Source: CAZPDM01 sp964585305 (GTDB lineage: Bacteria > Planctomycetota > Uabimicrobiia > Uabimicrobiales > JABWCH01). Taken from it: DNA of 31,008 nucleotides. This document shows positions 1 through 8,026 of this stretch, one piece after another (position 1 is the stretch's first letter; the number at the start of each line of letters is the position of its first letter). The notes below the pieces were generated by a model. That model ran no database searches. It saw only the letters and a list, made by a program, of their open reading frames with translations, and was not told where the DNA came from. Location of the stretch: the NCBI GenBank assembly GCA_964585305.1, contig CAZPDM010000051.1, forward strand, positions 1 through 31,008, in the 5' to 3' direction. The position numbers were made by a program, and so were the translations under genes.

Positions 1-176
1 ATAAACTTTAAAATGCAAGCAAAAAAAAAATTTTTTATAATTTTTTTATATTTTTTTTATTATTTTATTTTCTGCCAAGGAGTTACTTTATTAGAATAAA
101 AGTTTAAAAAAAAAATAGCAGGATTGAATTCATGTATTTATAGTAAATTCTACTATTTAGTTGATGAAATTTTTGC

Positions 177-205
177 TTGACATAAATATATGTTTGCTGT
201 AAAAT
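177..205 (+). promoter_or_regulatory. Sigma70-type promoter for the metallophosphoesterase gene
   Basis: TTGACA at 177-182 and TAAAAT at 200-205 are separated by 17 bases, a near-consensus sigma70 promoter. It lies about 95-110 bases before the coding start, in a very AT-rich, otherwise featureless upstream stretch. A small inverted repeat, ATAGTA/TACTAT at 140-156, sits just upstream of the -35 box and could be an operator, though six base pairs in such AT-rich DNA is weak evidence. Nothing else recognisable lies in 1-299. Confidence 0.6.
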
Positions 206-299
206 TATTAAGCAATTGTATTTTTTCCGTCGAAAATTTTTATTCCCATTAAATTAGGAAAATTTACTAATAAAATTAAATAATTTTCCTCAAATATGA

Positions 300-1073
300 A
301 TGGAGTATGGGTTGATAGCACTAATTTCAGACATCCATGCCAATACTGAAGCTTTATCTGTAGTATTGGAAGATATTGAAAAACATAATGTCAAATCAAT
401 CTATTGTTTGGGCGATGTGATCGGCTATGGACCGAACCCTCGTGAATGCATTGAAATGGTGCAAAAACGTGCTGAATTTACATTGTGTGGTAATCACGAA
501 GAAGCTGTATTATTTAATGCTGAAGATTTTAATCCTAAAGCACGTCGAGCAATTGATTGGACTCGAGAACGTCTTAACTCAGAAGAATATGATAAAGAAA
601 AAAATTATCAATTGTGGGATTTTCTAGGCGAATTACGTAAAAAAGTTCGGGAAGATAGTATATTATATGTTCATGCGTCTCCTCGTCAGCCTACACGAGA
701 ATATGTTTTACCTAAAGATGTTAAAGATCCTGCAAAATTAGAATCTATTTTTAAAGATTTTGAAGAATGCTCCATTTGTTTTGTAGGTCATACACATATT
801 CCTGGTGTTTTTACAGCAGATTTCCAATTTCATTATTCTAAAACTTTAGACAATCATTATAGTTTAAAATCACATCCTGGTAAAAAACTTATCAATATTG
901 GATCTGTTGGGCAACCACGCGATGGAGATAATCGAGCTTGTTACGTATTATTTGATGGTGAATCTATAGAATGGCGAAGATTAAGTTATGATTTTAAAGC
1001 TACTATGACAAAAATTCGTGCAGTTGAAGATTTGGCAGATTATCTTGCAGTTCGTTTGGAAGAAGGAAGATAA
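300..1073 (+). CDS. Calcineurin-like metallophosphoesterase
   Basis: A cytoplasmic phosphoesterase of the Metallophos_2/YfcE-like group, which use a two-metal centre to cleave phosphomono- or diesters. The substrate cannot be read from the sequence. Metal-binding motifs appear in the expected order, numbered from the ATG at 300: SDIH with D11 and H13, GD with D39, GNHE with N65 and H66, HASP with H125, and GHTH with H164 and H166. At 257 residues it is a complete stand-alone enzyme with no signal peptide or membrane segment. The real start may be TTG at 312: a GGAG at 302-305 sits 6 bases before it, and the protein would then begin directly with the first beta strand (MIALISDIHAN), as relatives usually do. 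The ATG at 300 has no ribosome-binding site. A hairpin terminator follows, so the gene is probably transcribed alone. Confidence 0.88.
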   Translation: MEYGLIALISDIHANTEALSVVLEDIEKHNVKSIYCLGDVIGYGPNPRECIEMVQKRAEFTLCGNHEEAVLFNAEDFNPKARRAIDWTRERLNSEEYDKEKNYQLWDFLGELRKKVREDSILYVHASPRQPTREYVLPKDVKDPAKLESIFKDFEECSICFVGHTHIPGVFTADFQFHYSKTLDNHYSLKSHPGKKLINIGSVGQPRDGDNRACYVLFDGESIEWRRLSYDFKATMTKIRAVEDLADYLAVRLEEGR

Positions 1074-1171
1074 TTTTTAGCCATAACTTAAATTTTTTAT
1101 TAAATCAATTGGAGCAGCTTGTTTTTTATCAATAATCAATAATATTTTCCCTACCATTTTGCTCTATTTTC

Positions 1172-1198
1172 AAAGGCATGCATGGGCATGCTTTTTTT
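1172..1198 (+). terminator. Rho-independent terminator after the phosphoesterase gene
   Basis: GCATGC at 1176-1181 pairs with GCATGC at 1186-1191 around an ATGG loop. The stem extends by AAAG/TTTT pairing, and a run of seven T follows at 1192-1198. It separates the phosphoesterase gene from yidC. Confidence 0.65.
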
Positions 1199-1257
1199 AT
1201 ACCTAGAATTGAGGCGGTACTGGCTTAGACTTTTTTAAGTTAGGTACTGAATTTTCG

Positions 1258-3192
1258 ATGAGTCATGAAAAACGCACTTTGTTAGCATTAGTTGTTTCCT
1301 TTATTTTTTGTATTATCTGGGTTCAGATGATACAAGAAAAGCATAAAAAATGGGCAGACGAACAAGAAAAGATCAAGACAGAACAAACTAAGCAAACCAG
1401 CGAGCCTAATCAAATTAACTCACCTACACCTACACCTACACCTACACAAACACAACCTACTCAAACAGAACCAACTCCCCAACCTACTCAAATACCAGAA
1501 GAGAAAAAAGTTTCAGAAGAAGAAAATATTGGGCTTGGTGTTGCTAAAGAGGAAAAAATATTTACCGTAACAACAGAAAAATATCAAATAGAGTGGAGCA
1601 ATCGCGGAGCGGTTTTAGTTTCTGCTAAATTTAAAGAATTTTTTCATAATTACGTAGATCGTAAAGAACCAAATTGGCAAGAAGATTCTAAAAATTGGCT
1701 AGAAATTATTCCTGCATTTAGTCCTGAATACCGTACATTTGCTCTAACAAATGAAGAAGAAATCGCTCGCGATGGTAGAGTTACCAAAGTAAAATTAAGC
1801 GATTTACTTTGGGAATGTAAAGATGGTCTTGTTACTAAAGAAGATAAAACTCAGGAGTTAACTTTTAGCGTCGGACCAATAAATGGGATTATCTATAAAA
1901 AAATATTTACCTTTTTCCCAGACAAATATACATGGGAAGGCAAATTAGTTTTAGAAAATCAAGGAGAAAAGTGCCGACGTCCATTAAGTCTTGTTACTGG
2001 ATCAGGTATTGATTTAGATGTTTCAGAGCCAAGCGAAGCCTATCGCACAATTTATTCATATATTATGTATCCTGATGATTATGGACGAATGATATATAAA
2101 TATTTTGATTATAGTGCACTTTCTTCTAATAAAGCAAAGCTAGATAAAAATATTTCTTGGATTGGCCTAACAAATCGATATTTTTCCTATATTCTACATT
2201 TTCAACCTGTCCCAGCAGGAGAAGCTACTTATCAAATTGTTAACTCTGATAGCAAAACCTTTTTACCGGAAAGTGATTGGATAAATAAAACAGTTGCTTT
2301 GCGAAAAGCCTGGCGTGAGACTACAAATGAAGCTGCAATCAAAAAGATGCAGATTCCAATTCTTATTGCTAATATCAAAGCTATTGAGCTAGCTCCTAAA
2401 CAAACTTTTAGCATTCCTTTTACATATCAAATTCATGCAAAAAACAAGATGTCTTCAATAAATATTACCTATAAAGAAGTAGATGATCTTGGATTCTTTG
2501 GATTTATCAGTCGTTTATTATTGTGGATTATGGGGATCTTTTATAATATCTTCCATAATTACGGGATTGCTATTATTTGCTTAACATTGGTAATTAAACT
2601 TGCTTTATATCCACTTACTAAAAAACAACAAATTTCCATGGCTAAATACCAAAAACAAATGAAAGTATTCCAGCCAGAATTACGCCGTCTTCAAGAAAAA
2701 TTTAGAAATGACAAGCAAAAACTCAATGAAGAAATGATGAAACTTTATAAACAACATGGTATCAATCCATTCCCTGTGGGAGGATGTTTACCTATTTTCA
2801 TTCAATTGCCGATTTTCATTGGGTTATATCAAGCTCTTTATTATTCAGCAGAATTACGACAAGCAAGTTTTCTATGGATACAAGACTTAGCATTACCAGA
2901 TCGATTATTCCATTTTGGAACAAATGTGATCTTTTTAGGCGATTATTTCAACTTATTGCCTGTGTTAATGACCATTGTTTGGGTTATCCAACAAAAAACT
3001 GCTCCAAAACCTGAAGATCCACAGATGCAACAGCAACAAAAAATCTTCTTATATATGACAGTATTTTTTGGATTTATGTTCTATAGTGTGGCTTCTGGAT
3101 TAGTATTATATTGGATGGTAATGAACGTATTTGGTATTGTGGAACAAATGCTTATCAAGAAACAAATTCCTTCTGATGAACCTGCTAAATAG
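1258..3192 (+). CDS. yidC: Membrane protein insertase YidC
   Basis: YidC/Oxa1/Alb3 insertase, which inserts and folds inner-membrane proteins alone or with the Sec translocon. At 644 residues it has the diderm layout: an N-terminal membrane anchor (about residues 7-25), a disordered Thr/Pro/Gln-rich linker (about 45-85), a large periplasmic P1 beta domain (about 95-405), and the conserved five-helix insertase core from about residue 415. Core hallmarks are visible: the amphipathic Lys/Gln-rich cytoplasmic hairpin after YPLTKKQQ, the motif GGCLPIFIQLPIFIGLY near residue 507, and LVLYWMVMN near 614. It ends in a short charged tail. No good Shine-Dalgarno precedes the ATG (AGG lies about 13 bases away), so initiation may be weak. 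A strong terminator follows 21 bases after the stop. The usual neighbours rnpA, rpmH and dnaA are absent, so this is not the common dnaA-proximal arrangement. Confidence 0.97.
   Translation: MSHEKRTLLALVVSFIFCIIWVQMIQEKHKKWADEQEKIKTEQTKQTSEPNQINSPTPTPTPTQTQPTQTEPTPQPTQIPEEKKVSEEENIGLGVAKEEKIFTVTTEKYQIEWSNRGAVLVSAKFKEFFHNYVDRKEPNWQEDSKNWLEIIPAFSPEYRTFALTNEEEIARDGRVTKVKLSDLLWECKDGLVTKEDKTQELTFSVGPINGIIYKKIFTFFPDKYTWEGKLVLENQGEKCRRPLSLVTGSGIDLDVSEPSEAYRTIYSYIMYPDDYGRMIYKYFDYSALSSNKAKLDKNISWIGLTNRYFSYILHFQPVPAGEATYQIVNSDSKTFLPESDWINKTVALRKAWRETTNEAAIKKMQIPILIANIKAIELAPKQTFSIPFTYQIHAKNKMSSINITYKEVDDLGFFGFISRLLLWIMGIFYNIFHNYGIAIICLTLVIKLALYPLTKKQQISMAKYQKQMKVFQPELRRLQEKFRNDKQKLNEEMMKLYKQHGINPFPVGGCLPIFIQLPIFIGLYQALYYSAELRQASFLWIQDLALPDRLFHFGTNVIFLGDYFNLLPVLMTIVWVIQQKTAPKPEDPQMQQQQKIFLYMTVFFGFMFYSVASGLVLYWMVMNVFGIVEQMLIKKQIPSDEPAK
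1421..1447 (+). repeat. Hexanucleotide tandem repeat in the yidC linker
   Basis: Four perfect copies of CACCTA plus a partial fifth encode alternating Thr-Pro residues in the disordered linker between the first membrane helix and the P1 domain of YidC. Gain or loss of six-base units would keep the reading frame. Confidence 0.85.
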
Positions 3193-3213
3193 TTTTTAAA
3201 AACAAAATTTGCT

Positions 3214-3243
3214 GAAAAATCCAGGGTTTTCCCTGGATTTTTC
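3214..3243 (+). terminator. Strong terminator after yidC
   Basis: A perfect 13-base-pair stem (3214-3226 with 3231-3243; core ATCCAGGG/CCCTGGAT) closes a TTTT loop. The A-rich left arm and T-rich right arm make it a good intrinsic terminator. It lies between yidC and the TPR-protein gene. Confidence 0.85.
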
Positions 3244-3267
3244 TATAAAAAAAAACAAAGGTTATCT

Positions 3268-4284
3268 ATGAAATTAAAATATTCTGTTTTTTGTAGTATG
3301 ATATTTCTGCTAGTAATTTTACCATGTTTTTCAGATACAATCATCATGGAAAAAAACAAGCTTGCTCCTGTGATTATTACTAAAGAAACTTATGATTATG
3401 TATATTATCAATATATTTTAGATGGCAAAATTATGCCGGAGCAAAAAATTGAAGTTCGGAAAGTAGTACGCATTGAATATGAAAAGATTCCCATAGAATA
3501 TCAAACCGCTGAAAGTTTTATGGAGATGAAATCCTACGCTAAGGCTATTGAATCCTATCAAAGATGTGTTGCTGCAAAAGATTGGACACAACAACATTCT
3601 TTATATAAAATAGGAGTCTGTTATCAACAACTTAATAAACCTGTGGAAGCAATTCGAGCGTATCAAAATTTGCTGAAAGTATTTCCAGATACTCTTTACA
3701 AAGCTGAAGTAAGTTGGGAATTAGGCCAAGCATATTTAAAGTTGAATAAATGGGCAGAAGCTGCCACAATGTTTGATTCTGCAAAACAGTTATATTCTAA
3801 AAAAATTCCAGTTTCTTCTCGCTTTCAAGAAAGCCAGTATTATCAAGCTGTTGCAGTAGAAAAATCTGGGAAATATGATGCCGCAGTTTCTTTATATAAA
3901 GCCATGCTTCCCAAGATTAGCGATAATAAAAATTTAGAATACCAGATACAATTAAGTTTGGTAAATTGTTATAATCAACTCAAACAAACTAATCAATCTC
4001 GCCAGATTTTAGATAATTTAATTAAAAAAATAGAGCCAGAACAAAGAGATATTCTTGCGAATCTTTATATCAATTATGCACGATTTCATTTTGCTGAAAA
4101 GAAAATTCAAGAAGCTTTATTATGCTATTTAAGGATTATCATGTTGTATTCTGAAGTCCCAGAAATTACTTTAGAAGCTTATCAGGGAGCAATATACTGC
4201 ATGGAACTTTTAAAGAAAGATAATCCTGAATATGCTGCACGTATTAGCCAACTTAAACAAATGCAACAAAAATTACGCAAATAG
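3268..4284 (+). CDS. Exported tetratricopeptide-repeat protein
   Basis: A 338-residue protein with a Sec signal peptide: positive MKLK, a hydrophobic core, likely cleavage near FSD at about residue 22. The cysteine in LPC is preceded by proline, so I do not read it as a lipobox. A short beta-rich segment (about 25-75) precedes tandem TPR-like helix pairs (about 80-330), for example AESFMEMKSYAKAIESYQRC and YKIGVCYQQLNKPVEAIRAY, with the usual Ala/Gly/Tyr spacing. TPR solenoids are protein-binding scaffolds, so a periplasmic assembly or adaptor role is likely, but no partner can be named. AAAGG at 3257-3261 gives a good ribosome-binding site about 6 bases before the ATG. The yidC terminator lies just upstream, so it probably has its own promoter or depends on readthrough. 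Confidence 0.8.
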   Translation: MKLKYSVFCSMIFLLVILPCFSDTIIMEKNKLAPVIITKETYDYVYYQYILDGKIMPEQKIEVRKVVRIEYEKIPIEYQTAESFMEMKSYAKAIESYQRCVAAKDWTQQHSLYKIGVCYQQLNKPVEAIRAYQNLLKVFPDTLYKAEVSWELGQAYLKLNKWAEAATMFDSAKQLYSKKIPVSSRFQESQYYQAVAVEKSGKYDAAVSLYKAMLPKISDNKNLEYQIQLSLVNCYNQLKQTNQSRQILDNLIKKIEPEQRDILANLYINYARFHFAEKKIQEALLCYLRIIMLYSEVPEITLEAYQGAIYCMELLKKDNPEYAARISQLKQMQQKLRK

Positions 4285-4290
4285 TCAACC

Positions 4291-4340
4291 TTTATGCAAT
4301 TATTTGTTTTAAAAGATTTGCAATTCAAATTTTGCATAAA
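4291..4340. repeat. Inverted repeat between the TPR and DUF445 genes
   Basis: TTTATGCAA at 4291-4299 is the exact reverse complement of TTGCATAAA at 4332-4340, with a 32-base spacer. It occupies most of the 82-base gap between the two genes. There is no T-run directly after it, so it is not a convincing terminator; a regulatory or attenuating hairpin is possible. Confidence 0.4.
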
Positions 4341-4366
4341 TATTAGTTTGTTGAAATATAATAACT

Positions 4367-5275
4367 ATGTTACGATCTACACTAAGTAAAAAAGGTGTTA
4401 TTACTATGCTGATATCCTGCTTTGTTGCAGGAGTTGGCTTATTTTTCAATGGATCGCTGCGTTCTTTCCTATTTACTTTAGGTGTTACAGGTGCTGTGGG
4501 ATGTGGAACGAATGGATTAGCAATCCAAATGTTATTCGATCGAATGTATCTTATCCCCAGATACAAAAAATTCCCCATACCATTTTCGGGAACTTTAGAA
4601 ATACAGCGTAAACAAATAGCTCAAGCGATTGGCTGGGTTGTTGCAAAACGCTTGGTTTCTCCTCAAGCTATTATTCGTTTGGTAACTTCACCGGATTTTC
4701 AATCTTCTACTTGCCAGATTATACGAGATAAGCTACTTGCTTTAGCCGAAGATTCTCATCTTGTTCAAAAGTTGACACAAGAAATGGAACAATCACTATC
4801 TACTTTTATAGATAGCGAAGTTTTTCAAAAAAATTTGGAAGATCGTGTTTTTCGCCGTCTTGGGAAAGCGGGTCTAATGGTGATTGCTTATGAAGTTGTA
4901 CGTGGTAAAAGGATGATTAGTCCATATATTCAACAAGAAATAAAAGCTGTATTGTATAATACTAGCCAAGATCCTCAATTCCAAAAACATATTGGAAATA
5001 TTTTAGAAAGTTTATTAGAGCATCTTAATCTTGTAGAGCCTAGTATCAAAGAAAATTTCCAAACGCAAGGTCGTCAAATTTTGGAAGAATTAGTAAAAAA
5101 AGTTGATTTTGAAACGCTTGTTGCTGAAGAAGTTTCTAATTTTGCGCCGGGGGAATTAAGTAGTATTGTTCTCAAAATAACTGATAAAAACCTTGATTGG
5201 CTTGAAGTTTGGGGCGGCGTTTTAGGTGGAATAGGCGGAATGTTGTTTTGGACAATAGAAAGATGTTTAAGATAA
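4367..5275 (+). CDS. DUF445 family membrane protein
   Basis: This 302-residue protein resembles the DUF445/YheB family of bacterial membrane proteins of unknown biochemical role. It has an N-terminal hydrophobic hairpin (about residues 13-45), then the family's conserved segment GCGTNGLAIQMLFDR followed by IPFSGTLEIQRKQIAQAIG, which corresponds to the TNWLAIKMLF ... P-R-...-A-x-x-IG pattern of relatives. A long helical body (about 85-275) and a C-terminal membrane segment (about 279-297, Gly-rich) complete the usual two-ended anchor. The ATG at 4367 has no ribosome-binding site. An in-frame ATG at 4406 with AAAGG ten bases upstream is an alternative start and would remove 13 residues without touching the conserved region. 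Confidence 0.75.
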   Translation: MLRSTLSKKGVITMLISCFVAGVGLFFNGSLRSFLFTLGVTGAVGCGTNGLAIQMLFDRMYLIPRYKKFPIPFSGTLEIQRKQIAQAIGWVVAKRLVSPQAIIRLVTSPDFQSSTCQIIRDKLLALAEDSHLVQKLTQEMEQSLSTFIDSEVFQKNLEDRVFRRLGKAGLMVIAYEVVRGKRMISPYIQQEIKAVLYNTSQDPQFQKHIGNILESLLEHLNLVEPSIKENFQTQGRQILEELVKKVDFETLVAEEVSNFAPGELSSIVLKITDKNLDWLEVWGGVLGGIGGMLFWTIERCLR

Positions 5276-5339
5276 ATGAATAGACAAAAGTTTTCGGACT
5301 AAAAAATATGCCAACTACATGTTTGACATCCAACTATGA

Positions 5340-5407
5340 GGAATTGAACCCGCCGCTGCAATTTTTTTTCGTTAAAGATCACCGTCTATATGCAGCGGGT
5401 TAATTCC
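5340..5407 (+). other. Long hairpin in the leader of the molybdo-hydroxylase genes
   Basis: The arms 5340-5360 (containing AACCCGCCGCTGCA) and 5391-5407 (TGCAGCGGGTTAATTCC) pair over 17 base pairs with two small bulges on the left arm, closing a 30-base loop. A second small hairpin, TGCAC-TAC-GTGCA, follows at about 5413-5425. The GC-rich stem stands out in an AT-rich 305-base gap and no T-run follows it, so it is more likely a structured leader or small palindromic element than a terminator. I do not recognise it as a known riboswitch. Confidence 0.5.
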
Positions 5408-5466
5408 TACCTTGCACTACGTGCATGGATGAGTTTACTTAGTTAAAGTTAGTATTGAGATAGGAA

Positions 5467-5525
5467 TGTATAATAAATACTTGGTCCAAATACTTTTGAC
5501 AGACTACTTAGAACTTAGCTTTAAG
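5467..5525 (+). promoter_or_regulatory. Possible promoters upstream of the molybdo-hydroxylase genes
   Basis: Two weak candidates. TGTATAAT at 5467-5474 is a good -10 box without a clear -35. TTGACA at 5496-5501 is a perfect -35 box with only TTTAAG at 5520-5525 as the -10 (18-base spacer). Use of either would leave the hairpin at 5340-5407 outside the transcript, in which case that element would be DNA-level or a remnant. Confidence 0.3.
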
Positions 5526-5580
5526 AAAAAAACAAAATTTTTTTAATTTTCTCGCCAATTCTATAGAAAAGGGTACCTTT

Positions 5581-8016
5581 ATGTCCGAGTACAAAACTAT
5601 TGGCAAGAATATGAATCGTGTGGAGGCAGTTGCTAAAGTTACAGGAGCAGCTAAATTCACAGCAGATCTCAAATTCCCAAGAGAATTAGCAACGAGAGTT
5701 GTTCGTTCTACAGAAGCTCATGCAAATATAAAAAAAATTGACATAAGTTTAGCAATAAAAATTCCTGGAGTGCGCGGTGTAATAACTGATAATAATAGCC
5801 ACGAAATAGTGGGTGTCTGTATTAAAGATCAGCCTCCGCTAGCCCGAAATAAAGTACGTTTTGTTGGTGAACCAGTAGCTGTTGTTGTCGCAGAAACAAA
5901 AGAAATCGCACTTTTAGCTGCACGAGAAGTAAAAGTTACTTATGAACCTTTGCCAGTTTTATTGGAATCTAAAGATGCTATGGCTGCGAATGCGGCATTG
6001 ATACATGAAAAAATTAACACAATTCCTGGTTTTTTGCCTAAAGCTGGAACAAATATTTTTCATCATTATCAAATACGACAAGGCGATGTGGATAAAATAT
6101 TTTCTCAATATCCATTACAAATTCGTGGAACTATGCGTTGGCCACATTTAGCACATTGTCAGATGGAGCCGCATGTAACTATTGCTCGATGGAATTTAGA
6201 TGATTCTGTAGAAATATATACTTCCGCTCAATCTCCGTATGATGTAAGACACTTTATTGCAGAAGCCTTTGAACTTCCCATGAAAAAAATTTCAGCCATT
6301 ACCTATTTCTTAGGAGGGGGATTTGGCGGAAAATCAGATGTTACAATTGAACCACTAACTGTATTTGTGGCCAAACATTTTCCAGGAGAATATATTAGAA
6401 TTCAACTGGATAGGGAAGAAATGTTTGATGGTACAGTTGTAGGGCGTGGTTTAGATAGCGAATTCGAAGCAGCATTTGATGAAACTGGAAAAATTCATGG
6501 ACTTAAAGTCAAATATATTTTGAATTCTGGAGGATATGCCAGTTATGCAATCAATATCTTACAACCTGGTGGTATTGTAGCTTCGGGAACATATTTTGTT
6601 CCAAACTTGGCAATAGATGCTTATGGCGTTTATACAAATCGTCCTCCGCTTGGTGCGTATCGTGCGTATGGACATCCTGAAAGTGCCTTAATATCTGAAA
6701 AAATAATCGAGTTAGTTGCTCGAAAATTGAACCTTGATTCTGTAGAAGTTCGAAAGAGAAATCTTATTCAGGTCGGGCAAATAAATAGCACAGGCCAAAT
6801 TTGTAAAACTGATGATGGAAATATTTCAAAATGCTTGGAATTAGTTGCGAAAGATTTAGAAGAATACCGACAGTCTTTTTCAAATTGTTTGATCAAGCAA
6901 GAATTTGAAACAGTTCCTTCTCGTGGAGTTTCATTAGAGATGCCACAGTTAGTTCGTGGCTATGGTATTGGAAATTTATTAAAAGCACCAGGAATGCCTA
7001 CGCATGGATTTTCTACAGCAATTGTTCGTATCAATGAGGATATGACTGCAAATGTAATGATCAGTGCTACGGATATGGGGCAAGGATTATTGACTACCAT
7101 GACCCAAATTGCAGCAGAAGCATTACATATTTCTGCTGATAAAATTGAAGTTACAGCAATTCCTGATACACGATATACACCGTATGAATGGCAAACTGTA
7201 GCCTCTCGATCGACTTGGATGGTTGGAAATGCAGTTTATAAAGCTGCTCAAGATGCAATTCTAAAATTGCGTACGAATGCGTCATTAGCAATGGGGCTTG
7301 ATCTTGAAGATATGATGTATGATGGAGAATATGTCTATTCTCGCCTGGATTCCAGTCGAAAACTACCGATTCAAAAGTTAACACTTGGGTATAGTTTCTC
7401 CAATGGTCGAACAGTTGGAATGCCTCCTGTAGGCTATGGTGCCTACGTACCGGAAATGGAATATGCAGATGAAAAAAATGGCCAAGGGAATGTTGCAGCA
7501 CAATGGACATTTGGTTGTCAGGGTGTTGTATTAGATATAGATTTAGCCAGTGGAAATATTTTAGTACGTCTTGTAAGTTCAGCTTTAGATATTGGCAAAG
7601 TTATCAATCCTACAATGGCTCGTGGCCAAGTTGAAGGTGCTGTAGCTATGGGGATTGGCGGTTCAATTATGGAATGTATTTATTATGATGAAAAAGGTCG
7701 TATCCGTAATCATGAATTTACAGACTATAAAATTCCTACACCAGAAGATACTGCAAATGTTAAAATGCTAACTCATTTCCTCGAGACTCCAGATAGTAAA
7801 TCTATCTACGGTGCGAAATGCTTAGGTGAACATCCGGTTATTGGCATTGCACCTGCTATTTTGGCGGCAGTATATGATGCTATTGGATTGGATTTTGATT
7901 CATTACCTTTAAATGCAGAAACTGTTCGAGCAAAAATTTTACAAAATTATGATTTAGTCCAAAAGCATATTGTTAACAAACGAACTCTAAAATGCGAGAA
8001 ATCGCTAACCATTTAA
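5581..8016 (+). CDS. Xanthine dehydrogenase family, molybdopterin-binding subunit
   Basis: The large catalytic subunit of a molybdenum hydroxylase. These enzymes hydroxylate purines, aromatic heterocycles or aldehydes with water as oxygen source, passing electrons via [2Fe-2S] centres to FAD. The 811-residue length is normal for a stand-alone Mo subunit. Visible motifs: GGGFGGK (245-251), AYRAYGHPES (R361), TDMGQG (497-502) and LGEHPVIG with the conserved active-site glutamate E750. AYRAYG lacks the cysteine loop of CO dehydrogenase (AYRCSFR), so this is not a CoxL; the true substrate is open. AAAAGGG lies 7 bases before the ATG. The last residues and the stop codon lie in a short dispersed repeat (7993-8010). 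The FAD-subunit gene follows after 10 bases, but no [2Fe-2S] subunit or maturation gene (XdhC/MocA type) is in the window. Confidence 0.92.
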   Translation: MSEYKTIGKNMNRVEAVAKVTGAAKFTADLKFPRELATRVVRSTEAHANIKKIDISLAIKIPGVRGVITDNNSHEIVGVCIKDQPPLARNKVRFVGEPVAVVVAETKEIALLAAREVKVTYEPLPVLLESKDAMAANAALIHEKINTIPGFLPKAGTNIFHHYQIRQGDVDKIFSQYPLQIRGTMRWPHLAHCQMEPHVTIARWNLDDSVEIYTSAQSPYDVRHFIAEAFELPMKKISAITYFLGGGFGGKSDVTIEPLTVFVAKHFPGEYIRIQLDREEMFDGTVVGRGLDSEFEAAFDETGKIHGLKVKYILNSGGYASYAINILQPGGIVASGTYFVPNLAIDAYGVYTNRPPLGAYRAYGHPESALISEKIIELVARKLNLDSVEVRKRNLIQVGQINSTGQICKTDDGNISKCLELVAKDLEEYRQSFSNCLIKQEFETVPSRGVSLEMPQLVRGYGIGNLLKAPGMPTHGFSTAIVRINEDMTANVMISATDMGQGLLTTMTQIAAEALHISADKIEVTAIPDTRYTPYEWQTVASRSTWMVGNAVYKAAQDAILKLRTNASLAMGLDLEDMMYDGEYVYSRLDSSRKLPIQKLTLGYSFSNGRTVGMPPVGYGAYVPEMEYADEKNGQGNVAAQWTFGCQGVVLDIDLASGNILVRLVSSALDIGKVINPTMARGQVEGAVAMGIGGSIMECIYYDEKGRIRNHEFTDYKIPTPEDTANVKMLTHFLETPDSKSIYGAKCLGEHPVIGIAPAILAAVYDAIGLDFDSLPLNAETVRAKILQNYDLVQKHIVNKRTLKCEKSLTI
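7993..8010 (+). repeat. Copy of a short dispersed repeat at the end of the Mo-subunit gene
   Basis: TGCGAGAAATCGCTAACC here is identical over 18 bases to 19430-19447, and the similarity continues in both flanks (AAAA before, TTTA/GGG after). A diverged inverted copy lies at 19343-19365. This copy encodes the final residues of the Mo subunit, and its flank supplies the stop codon and the AAGGGA ribosome-binding site of the next gene. Confidence 0.6.
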
Positions 8017-8026
8017 GGGACAATCT

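Noticed and set aside
5328..5450. Integron attC-like site (ATCCAAC on the left, GTTAAAG on the right)
   Set aside because: The right core does not fit GTTRRRY, the arms next to the cores are not complementary, and there is no integrase or cassette array.
5276..5580. Molybdenum cofactor riboswitch before the molybdo-hydroxylase
   Set aside because: The gene context fits, but I cannot match the known conserved segments of that motif; kept only as an unclassified structured leader.
5581..8016. Carbon monoxide dehydrogenase large subunit (CoxL)
   Set aside because: The active-site loop reads AYRAYG, without the cysteine-containing AYRCSFR of true CO dehydrogenase.
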